DNA of 8,501 nucleotides. Origin: Fidelibacterota bacterium (GTDB taxonomy: Bacteria; Marinisomatota; Marinisomatia; Marinisomatales; Marinisomataceae). The stretch is taken from positions 1 to 8,501 of the forward strand of contig DTWI01000040.1 of NCBI GenBank assembly GCA_012963075.1, in the 5' to 3' direction. The position numbers and the translations under genes were made by a program. Numbering within the stretch: the stretch's first letter is position 1; the number at the start of each line of letters is the position of its first letter. The notes beneath the pieces were generated by a model. That model was not told the origin of the DNA and did not search any database. It saw only the letters and a list, made by a program, of their open reading frames with translations. Below, piece after piece: positions 1 to 8,501 of the stretch.

Positions 1-172
1 GTTTCACAAGGCTTGTAATAGCATTAATAGTAGTAGATTTACCAGCACCATTTGGGCCAAGAAGACCATAAAATTCTCCTTTTTTAATTAATAAATCAAT
101 TCCTTGAACTGCATATATTTCATCTTCATATTTTTTATGCAAATTTATTATTTTGATGGCTGTATCAGACAA
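1..172 (-). CDS. ABC transporter ATP-binding protein, N-terminal fragment (cut by window edge)
   Basis: This is the first 57 codons of an ABC-type ATPase that would hydrolyse ATP at the inner face of the membrane to drive a transporter. The reading frame shows an A-loop-like aromatic (Tyr15), the usual lead-in strand ending in KKGEFYGLLG, and a complete Walker A motif GPNGAGKST at residues 39-47. The spacing of about 30 residues from A-loop to Walker A and the 'GLLGPNGAGKSTT' wording are typical of ABC-2-type exporter ATPases (CcmA/NatA-like), but the Q-loop, signature and Walker B lie outside the window, so the substrate cannot be named. The start is inferred as TTG at 172-170: it directly follows the in-frame TAA stop of the upstream gene, no ATG occurs in the visible frame before Walker A, and an AAGGGG Shine-Dalgarno lies five bases upstream. 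It is probably co-transcribed with the dehydrogenase before it; a permease gene may follow beyond position 1. Confidence 0.9.
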   Translation of the reverse strand, partial: MSDTAIKIINLHKKYEDEIYAVQGIDLLIKKGEFYGLLGPNGAGKSTTINAITSLVK

Positions 173-1344
173 TTATTCCCCTTTTTTCATTTTATATATT
201 ACACCTAAGAAGTCTACAATATAAAGTTCTTTATAGATATCTTCTCCAAAAGAAGATATCATATGTCTATCATCAGATAAAACAGATTCAGTGATCTCAT
301 AAACAATATCTTTTTGATAATCTAAAGCCCATAATACTCCAGTACAAAAATCAGAGAAAATATATTTGCCATATAAATTATTTATGTTACTTCCTCTATA
401 TACATAGCCCCCTGTGACTGAGCACCCAGATACATTTGTTTGCTTACGTCCAACCAGGCTTTTCATATAATTTGCATCACTGGGATACTCAATGATAGGA
501 TTTATATACTGACTAGATACACAAGTTGAATCTAGATAACAATGATTACCTTCCATAATATTCCAACCAAAATTTGTTCCTCCTACACCTGATTCGATAT
601 AATCAATTTCTTCCCATGAATCTTGACCAACATCACCAATAAAAATATCACCATTCACAGAATCAAACGAAAATCGCCAAGGGTTTCTTAGGCCATATGA
701 CCAAATTTCTCCTTTTTTATTTTTATTATTATAAAATGGATTTGATTCGGGGATGGTATATCCAGAATCAGTATTTGTATCTATTCTTAATATTGTACCA
801 AAAAGATTGTCTAATTTTTGAGCATTTCCAAAGGGATCACTTCTACTACCTCCATCACCAAATCCAATGTATAAATAACCATCTTTGGGACCAAATTCAA
901 GATGTCCACCATTATGATTATTAAACGGTTGTTCAAAACGTATTAAGATTAATTCAGAATTTTTATCAGCAATGAATGGATTTTCAGATACTTGCATTCT
1001 AGAAACAACAGAATGATTGTCCTTGTCAACATAACAAATATAAAAATATCCATTTTGGACATAGTTCGGATCAAATACCATTCCCAAAAGACCTCTTTCA
1101 TCTCCTGGCATTATAGATAAAGCTATTTTACCACTGATATCTAAAAATAAATTTTCAGATGGTACTTTATCATTAATAATAACAATTTCACCTGTTTGTT
1201 GAACCACATACATTGCATTAGTTTCTGGATGGAAACGAACAAGTAGAGGTTTGTTTAACCCTTTTGCTACAATCGAAGATTCAACAACAAGATTGTCTTG
1301 TCCAAAAACAATAGTTAATAAAAAAAATATAAGATATTTAAACA

Positions 1345-1345
<1 letters not shown>
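173..1345 (-). CDS. Secreted PQQ-dependent sugar dehydrogenase-like protein (glucose/sorbosone dehydrogenase family)
   Basis: A 390-residue protein of the GSDH six-bladed beta-propeller family (soluble glucose dehydrogenase, aldose sugar dehydrogenase YliI, HHIP-like). Residues 1-15 form a short hydrophobic signal peptide ending VFG before Gln16, so export is expected. Family landmarks in order are GLLGMVFDP (86-93), NHNGGHLEFGP (143-152) with the likely catalytic-base His144, YIGFGDGG (159-166), YGLRNPWRF (217-225) with an Arg where the PQQ-contacting Arg of soluble GDH lies, GDVGQDSWEEID (237-248), GWNIMEGNHCY (260-270), and closing SFGEDIYKELYIVDFLGVIY. Four cysteines in the second half (269, 275, 308, 334) could form disulfides, as in HHIP-like members. 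Known members oxidise aldoses using PQQ and calcium, but many homologues have no proven substrate, so the activity is inferred. ATG shares one base with the ligA stop (TAATG), indicating coupling. The stop abuts the TTG start of the ABC gene in the same frame. Confidence 0.9.
178..183 (-). promoter_or_regulatory. Shine-Dalgarno site for the TTG-started ABC ATPase gene
   Basis: Read on the minus strand the bases are AAGGGG, followed by the five-base spacer AATAA and then TTG. The site lies inside the last codons of the upstream dehydrogenase gene. It is one of only two clear Shine-Dalgarno sequences in the window and supports the non-ATG start of the ABC gene. This is a sequence match only. 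Confidence 0.6.
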
Positions 1346-4301
<2,956 letters not shown>

Positions 4302-4303
4302 TT

Positions 4304-5392
4304 TTATGAAATTACTGTGAAATCTTTTGATGTTTTGTTAAGGACTTCATGTCCATTGTCTGTTACAACAATATCGTCTTCAATACGAACTCCTCCAACG
4401 TCTTCAAGATAAATACCCGGTTCTACAGTCATAACATAATTTGATTTTAAAGTATCTTTACTTGTTTTACTAAACCTTGGGTCTTCATGAATTTCTAACC
4501 CAAGTGAGTGCCCAAGTCCATGATCAAAATATTTCCCATATCCGGCATCCGTAATATGTGTACGAGCAATAGAATCAATTTCTTTACAAGATACACCAGG
4601 TTTGATGCCTTCAATACTTTTTAATTGTGCTTCCAAAACAATATTATAAATATCTTTCTGTTGTTCAGAATAACCTTTTGTTGCAACTGTACGAGTCATA
4701 TCTGCATGATAACCAGCATATTTTGCACCAGAATCAATAACAACGAGCTCTCCTGGTCCAATTTCTTTATCAGTTGGTCTTTGATGGGGCATTGCAGAAT
4801 GTGGGCCACTCCCGACTATTGGCGAAAATGCATCTGCATCTGCATCGCCATACTGCCTATAAAGAAAAGATAATTTATTTGCTATATCTTTTTCTTGAAC
4901 ACCTATCTGAATCATTGGAAAAACTTCTGCAAATGCTTTATCAGTAATTTCTACGGCTGTTTTTATCGCTTGAATTTCTTTATCATCTTTAACCATTGAT
5001 AAAGATTCAACATATCCTGAAATACCATTCCAAGTAATATTTGATAAGCTTTTTTGCAATTTAAGATACGTTTGATGTGATATATTTTTAGAATCAAAAC
5101 CAATCTTTGCACCAGAAACCAACAAATTGTTTTTCTTGACTACATTTAGGTGAGGATCACTACTAATAGTTGTTTTAGCTCCTTTTACTTCATTTTTTGA
5201 TTGAAAAGTATAACGCCCATCAGTGATAAAATCACAACTATTATTGGTCAAGACCAAAGAACCAGCAGAACCGGTAAAACCGCATAAATATCGTATATGA
5301 ATAAGGTTAGTAACGAGCATTCCATCTAAATTATTTTTAGCTAACAATTCTCTAAGCTTGTTTTGTCTATTAATGAAATATTGATCGCTCAT
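4304..5392 (-). CDS. Xaa-Pro aminopeptidase / M24B metallopeptidase
   Basis: A complete 362-residue cytoplasmic 'pita-bread' metallopeptidase of family M24B (PepP/PepQ/YpdF group), expected to remove N-terminal residues that precede proline or to cleave X-Pro dipeptides. Residues 1-125 form the creatinase-like N-terminal domain (RLRELL-like start, MLVTN, YLCGFTGSAG, ITDGRY). The catalytic domain begins near 133 with the typical MVKDDKEIQAI. The five metal ligands are all present: Asp220 (VVIDSGA), Asp231 (HADMTRT), His295 (HGLGHSLG), Glu324 (MTVEPGIY) and Glu338 (GVRIEDD). Substrate-site histidines His203 (MPHQRP) and His302 (EIHEDP) are also present. The length matches short bacterial prolidase-like enzymes (about 350-370 residues) rather than the roughly 440-residue E. 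coli PepP or PepQ, so no gene symbol is assigned. A DADADA run at 183-188 lies just before the conserved FSPIVGSG. The start overlaps the TPR gene stop by ATGA. Confidence 0.95.
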   Translation of the reverse strand: MSDQYFINRQNKLRELLAKNNLDGMLVTNLIHIRYLCGFTGSAGSLVLTNNSCDFITDGRYTFQSKNEVKGAKTTISSDPHLNVVKKNNLLVSGAKIGFDSKNISHQTYLKLQKSLSNITWNGISGYVESLSMVKDDKEIQAIKTAVEITDKAFAEVFPMIQIGVQEKDIANKLSFLYRQYGDADADAFSPIVGSGPHSAMPHQRPTDKEIGPGELVVIDSGAKYAGYHADMTRTVATKGYSEQQKDIYNIVLEAQLKSIEGIKPGVSCKEIDSIARTHITDAGYGKYFDHGLGHSLGLEIHEDPRFSKTSKDTLKSNYVMTVEPGIYLEDVGGVRIEDDIVVTDNGHEVLNKTSKDFTVIS

Positions 5393-5832
5393 TTTGTATT
5401 TTTCCCCTTGTTTAAACTATTTAAAATTTCTTTTGCTTCATTAATTTGTTTTTTGTTTTTTGTAGTATCTAAAATTGTTTTTAAGTTTTTTTTCGCTTGT
5501 AAAATTTTTCCTTGTTGGACCAATAATTGGATATAAGGTATTGTAAGAATAGAACTATTTTGTTTTTTGCTTTTGGTTATTTTTTTACGATTACTTTTTG
5601 GAGCTTTATATTCAATATTGAGTGATGGGTTTAATCGTTTTAATTCTTCAAAGACAATTTTCTTAAGAGATGAATTATTTTTATCTGCAATTTCAAAAAG
5701 TAATAAATAAGCAGCATAATAATTACTATCATAATTCACAACTGACAATAAATGTTTTTTTGCAGTTACAAATTCTCCTTTTTCAAATGCTTTTTCTCCC
5801 CTGAGATATGTTTTATGGATATCATTAATCAT
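5389..5832 (-). CDS. Small TPR-like protein of unknown function
   Basis: A 147-residue, lysine-rich, cytoplasmic protein with no signal peptide or membrane segment. Residues about 5-50 look like a TPR helix pair (YLRGEKAFEKGEFVTAKKHL, then YYAAYLLLFEIA), with Gly/Ala/Tyr at typical TPR positions. A basic, low-complexity linker (about 77-92, rich in Lys, Ser, Asn and Arg) follows. The second half (IPYIQLLVQQGKILQAKKNL at 98-117) resembles the 'TLAELYxxQGxxxxA' TPR-type helix pair found in many small proteins of FCB-group and deltaproteobacterial genomes, and a last amphipathic helix (about 127-141) closes it. This suggests a protein-protein adaptor; no partner or function can be read from the sequence. 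It overlaps both neighbours by ATGA, so its translation is likely coupled to the B12-domain gene before it and the peptidase gene after it. The very high A content of the 3' end fits the genome's composition. Confidence 0.8.
   Translation of the reverse strand: MINDIHKTYLRGEKAFEKGEFVTAKKHLLSVVNYDSNYYAAYLLLFEIADKNNSSLKKIVFEELKRLNPSLNIEYKAPKSNRKKITKSKKQNSSILTIPYIQLLVQQGKILQAKKNLKTILDTTKNKKQINEAKEILNSLNKGKNTK
5404..5409 (-). promoter_or_regulatory. Possible Shine-Dalgarno for the Xaa-Pro aminopeptidase gene
   Basis: On the minus strand this reads AAGGGG within the last codons of the TPR gene, 11 bases before the peptidase ATG. The spacing is longer than the usual 5-9 bases, so the site may be weak or may act together with ATGA stop-start coupling. 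Confidence 0.35.
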
Positions 5833-6239
5833 CTTCTATTTTTTTGCACCCATTTTTCAATATATTCTAAAGATTTTTTCACAGGAGTTCCTGGTCCGAA
5901 TAATTTTCCAACACCTATTTTTGATAGTTTTTTAGCATCATTGTCAGGTATTATTCCTCCTCCTGTAACAAGTATATTTTCTAAATTATTTTCTTTCATT
6001 AGTTCAATGACTTTAGTAAAAATTGTCATATGCGCACCAGAAAGTATTGAAAGAGCAATGACATCAATTCCTTCTTGTATTGCAACCTGAACAATGCCAT
6101 TTGGTGTTTGTCGTAAACCTAAATATATTACATCCATTCCCGCATCACGATACGCTGCTGCAAGAATTTTAATTCCTCGGTCATGACCATCTAAACCTGG
6201 TTTGGCCATCAATATCCTTATTGGTGGTTTTAGTATCAT
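5829..6239 (-). CDS. Cobalamin-binding protein, methylmalonyl-CoA mutase small-subunit/C-terminal-domain type
   Basis: A 136-residue stand-alone B12-binding (Rossmann-like) domain. The hallmark DxHxxG motif is at Asp17, His19, Gly22 (PGLDGHDRG), where His19 would be the lower axial cobalt ligand. It is followed by the family's YLGLRQTP (39-46), LSILSGAH (63-70, the SxL element), VTGGGIIP (91-98) and GVGKLFGPGTP (109-119). The strong match along the whole length is to the C-terminal domain or separate small subunit of methylmalonyl-CoA mutase, or of related acyl-CoA mutases, which isomerise (R)-methylmalonyl-CoA and succinyl-CoA. The catalytic (beta/alpha)8 large subunit is not in this window, so it must be encoded elsewhere or the protein serves another B12 enzyme. 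The start is the first ATG, 12 bases after the dnaE stop and with no Shine-Dalgarno; the PPIRILMAKPG lead-in matches family N-termini. The stop overlaps the TPR gene by ATGA. Confidence 0.93.
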   Translation of the reverse strand: MILKPPIRILMAKPGLDGHDRGIKILAAAYRDAGMDVIYLGLRQTPNGIVQVAIQEGIDVIALSILSGAHMTIFTKVIELMKENNLENILVTGGGIIPDNDAKKLSKIGVGKLFGPGTPVKKSLEYIEKWVQKNRR

Positions 6240-6251
6240 AATTTTAACAAT

Positions 6252-8501
6252 TTAACTCACCCAAACGTTAGACTCTCCTATTAAATCTTTCAACATAGTT
6301 ACAAAATGATTATTAACAGAAACTTTTACTTTTTTGGAAACAATTCTTCTTGAAGAACCGTCTTCATTGGCCATATGAACTATAAATAAAGATTCACCAG
6401 GATTTTGAAGAGCCAAAGCATGAACTTCATTAAGTATTTCTTTAGAAATATTTTTACCAATTTTGATATTGATTTCTTTTGTTTTAAGAACTTGTTTTGC
6501 ATGATTGATGGGCACAACTTCATCAACTTTAATTTTTAAATCTGCAAATTGATTTTGTGTAGTAGAGCTCCCAACAAGAAATACAATATTTCCATCATTA
6601 ATAATTTCTTTATATTTATCAAATGCTTCGTGAAAAATAATGGCTTCTACTTGACCGCCTAAACAATCTAGGTTAAAAAATGCCATGGCCCTGTTTTTTT
6701 TATCGTAATGAAGTTTAAAACTTGAAATTGCTCCACCTATTTTAATCAATGTTTCTTCTTTAATATAATTTTTTTCTATAAAATCATAGTTACTTAATTC
6801 TTCTAATATATCAGCATATTTTAATAAAGGATTTCCTGATATGTATAAACCTAAAACTTCTTTTTCTCTACTTAATTTTTCTTGATTATCCCATTCTTGG
6901 AGATCTGGTAAGTCTGGCTCTCTAAGAAAGCTTTCGTCGTTTGCAAATAAGTTAATTTGGTTTTTACTGGTTGTTTTATGTACTTGTTGACCATATTTAA
7001 TTGCAATATCAACTGCATCAAATAATTGAGCTCTATTTTCATGTATTGAATCAAAGGCACCGCCTAGAATTAAACTTTCAAGAACTTTTTTATTCACCAG
7101 CCGTTGATCTACTTTTGAAACAAAGTCAAAGAACGAAGAAAAATTTCCTAATTTTTCTCTTGTTTCAATAAATTGTTCTAATGCTTTTATACCAACATTT
7201 TTTATAGCATTTAATCCATATGAAATTTCACTATTACTAATTGGTACAAAATTAATTCCTGATTCATTAACGTTTGGAGCATTGACTTTAATATTTAACT
7301 TCCTACATTCATTAATCAAAACAACTACTCTGTTTGTATTGGTCATTTCGCTTGTTAAATTTGCAGACATAAACTCAGCTGGATAATGCGTTTTTAACCA
7401 AGCGGTCTGATATGAAATATAAGAATAGGCAGTAGCATGACTTTTATTAAAGCCATATTGAGCAAATTTTTCAATTAAATCAAAAATCTGAATGGATTTC
7501 GTTTTTGAAATACCATTTTTAATTGCTCCGTTAATAAATTTTTCTGATAATTCTTTCATAAGAGAACTAATTTTTTTACCAACAGCTTTTCTCATTTCAT
7601 CCGCTTCGGCTAGAGTAAAACTAGCAACACTGGCTGCAATTTCCATCACTTGTTCTTGGTAAACTATAATACCATGTGTTTCTTTTAAAATTTCATTAAG
7701 TAGGGGATGTATGGATTCCACTTTTTCTTTTCCATGTGCTCGATCAATGTAACGATTAATATTTTTCATTGGACCAGGCCTATATAATGCAGTCATTGCA
7801 ATTAAATCTTCAATAGCTTTTGGTTCTAATTTCTTTAGATATTCTCGCATCCCTGATGATTCAAATTGGAATACTCCAACCGTTAATCCTTTAGAAAACA
7901 ATTCATATACTTTAGGATCATCGAAAGGAATATTTTTTATATCAATTTTTTTACCTAAGCGTTTATGAACAAGACCAATAGTTTTATCAATAACAGTTAA
8001 ATTTCGTAATCCAAGAAAGTCCATTTTTAAAAGACCTAATTTCTCTAGCTCATTCATATCATACTGTGTTGTAATATCATCATTAGTAGATTTATACAAT
8101 GGTACAAAGTCAGTTAATTTTCCTGGTGCAATTACTACGCCTGCTGCATGAATAGAAGCATGGCGATTCATTCCCTCTAAAGTTTTTGCATTTTCAATTA
8201 AGTCTTGATATTGATTTTGTGAATGAGTTCTAAGTTCTGAACTTTGTTTTAAAGCTTTATCTAGCGTCATTTTTGGGCCTTCAGGAATTAATTTTGCAAT
8301 TCTATCTACATCGGAATAAGGATATCCCATAACACGCCCTACATCTCTTATAACCCCACGGGCATTCATTTTTCCAAAAGTAATAATTTGGGTAACAGAG
8401 TTTTCGCCATAAATACTTTTTATATAATTAATTACTTGATGTCGTCTTTCGATACAAAAATCGATATCAATATCTGGTAAACTAATTCTATCAGGATTTA
8501 A
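6252..8501 (-). CDS. dnaE: DNA polymerase III alpha subunit, C-terminal 749 residues (5' end beyond window)
   Basis: The replicative polymerase of the DnaE (C-family) type. The frame is open to the window edge. Counting from there, residues 9-15 read PDIDIDF, holding the third catalytic aspartate region (E. coli Asp555 equivalent), then QIITFGKMNARGVIRDVGRV. The PHP domain and the first catalytic Asp pair lie outside. The fingers region shows ALYRPGPM (238-245) and QYGFNKSHATAYS (348-360). A helix-hairpin-helix follows at about 430-445 (IKNVGIKALEQF). Next come a QINLF clamp-binding motif (515-519), an OB fold (about 584-664) and a C-terminal domain (about 675-749) of the kind that contacts tau. 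The protein is intact in the visible part and ends at TAA 6254-6252. The ATG at 8369 is an internal methionine, not a start, because conserved catalytic sequence lies upstream of it. It belongs to the general DnaE1 group, not PolC, and is the first visible gene of the tightly packed run. Confidence 0.97.
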   Translation of the reverse strand, partial: LNPDRISLPDIDIDFCIERRHQVINYIKSIYGENSVTQIITFGKMNARGVIRDVGRVMGYPYSDVDRIAKLIPEGPKMTLDKALKQSSELRTHSQNQYQDLIENAKTLEGMNRHASIHAAGVVIAPGKLTDFVPLYKSTNDDITTQYDMNELEKLGLLKMDFLGLRNLTVIDKTIGLVHKRLGKKIDIKNIPFDDPKVYELFSKGLTVGVFQFESSGMREYLKKLEPKAIEDLIAMTALYRPGPMKNINRYIDRAHGKEKVESIHPLLNEILKETHGIIVYQEQVMEIAASVASFTLAEADEMRKAVGKKISSLMKELSEKFINGAIKNGISKTKSIQIFDLIEKFAQYGFNKSHATAYSYISYQTAWLKTHYPAEFMSANLTSEMTNTNRVVVLINECRKLNIKVNAPNVNESGINFVPISNSEISYGLNAIKNVGIKALEQFIETREKLGNFSSFFDFVSKVDQRLVNKKVLESLILGGAFDSIHENRAQLFDAVDIAIKYGQQVHKTTSKNQINLFANDESFLREPDLPDLQEWDNQEKLSREKEVLGLYISGNPLLKYADILEELSNYDFIEKNYIKEETLIKIGGAISSFKLHYDKKNRAMAFFNLDCLGGQVEAIIFHEAFDKYKEIINDGNIVFLVGSSTTQNQFADLKIKVDEVVPINHAKQVLKTKEINIKIGKNISKEILNEVHALALQNPGESLFIVHMANEDGSSRRIVSKKVKVSVNNHFVTMLKDLIGESNVWVS
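6945..6959 (-). other. dnaE: Predicted beta-clamp-binding motif (QINLF) in DnaE
   Basis: These five codons encode Gln-Ile-Asn-Leu-Phe, matching the QxxLF consensus by which DnaE binds the hydrophobic cleft of the beta sliding clamp. It lies in a polar, probably flexible linker between the helix-hairpin-helix region and the OB fold, the same place as the internal clamp motif of characterised bacterial alpha subunits. The assignment rests on motif and position only. Confidence 0.75.

Noticed and set aside
697..924. Plus-strand reading frame of 75 codons
   Set aside because: It lies wholly inside the dehydrogenase gene on the other strand, has low-complexity Tyr/His/Leu-rich composition and no family resemblance.
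4625..4873. Plus-strand reading frame of 82 codons
   Set aside because: It is antisense to the catalytic domain of the M24 peptidase, whose motifs are unambiguous; the translated product looks random.
5752..6090. Plus-strand reading frame of 112 codons
   Set aside because: It is antisense to the TPR and B12-domain genes; the Ser/Phe/Pro-rich composition is what an antisense frame of AT-rich coding DNA gives.
6240..6251. Possible promoter or terminator between dnaE and the B12-domain gene
   Set aside because: The gap is 12 A/T-rich bases with no hairpin and is too short for either; T-runs elsewhere are codon composition of an AT-rich genome without preceding stems.
6872..7060. Minus-strand 62-codon frame within dnaE
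   Set aside because: It is out of frame with dnaE and spans its clamp-motif linker; nothing supports translation.
8367..8369. ATG that would begin a 705-residue DnaE-like protein
   Set aside because: The frame stays open to the window edge and encodes conserved DnaE sequence upstream (PDIDIDF, QIITFG), so this methionine is internal.

Overview
The window is an AT-rich (roughly 30% GC by eye) stretch of bacterial chromosome. Eight genes all lie on the minus strand and are packed almost without gaps, so transcription runs from position 8501 towards 1. There are no RNA genes, mobile elements, CRISPR arrays or intergenic regions of any size; the longest non-coding stretch is 12 bases. The very low GC, compact streamlined layout, stand-alone methylmalonyl-CoA-mutase-type B12 domain, secreted sugar-dehydrogenase-like protein and FCB-like small TPR protein fit a marine, uncultured Gram-negative lineage such as Marinimicrobia (SAR406) or another FCB-group member. 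This placement is an inference, not something the sequence proves.

In order of transcription: (1) the C-terminal two thirds of the replicative DNA polymerase III alpha subunit (dnaE, 8501-6252, cut by the window edge); (2) a 136-residue cobalamin-binding protein like the small subunit or C-terminal domain of methylmalonyl-CoA mutase (6239-5829); (3) a 147-residue TPR-like protein of unknown function (5832-5389); (4) an M24B Xaa-Pro aminopeptidase (5392-4304); (5) an unrecognised lipoprotein with a lipobox and a C-terminal membrane helix (4301-3351); (6) NAD-dependent DNA ligase LigA (3354-1345); (7) a secreted glucose/sorbosone-dehydrogenase-type beta-propeller (1345-173); (8) the first 57 residues of an ABC transporter ATPase (172-1, cut by the window edge).

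The genes are coupled by ATGA overlaps of four bases (B12/TPR, TPR/peptidase, lipoprotein/ligA), a one-base TAATG overlap (ligA/dehydrogenase), a stop directly followed by a TTG start (dehydrogenase/ABC), and gaps of 2 and 12 bases. This points to one long polycistronic unit with translational coupling. Two housekeeping replication/repair genes (dnaE and ligA) bracket metabolic, proteolytic and envelope genes with no obvious shared pathway, so the arrangement looks like genome compaction rather than a dedicated system. I see no convincing new biological system here. The most open questions are the doubly anchored lipoprotein, the orphan B12 domain and the small TPR protein.
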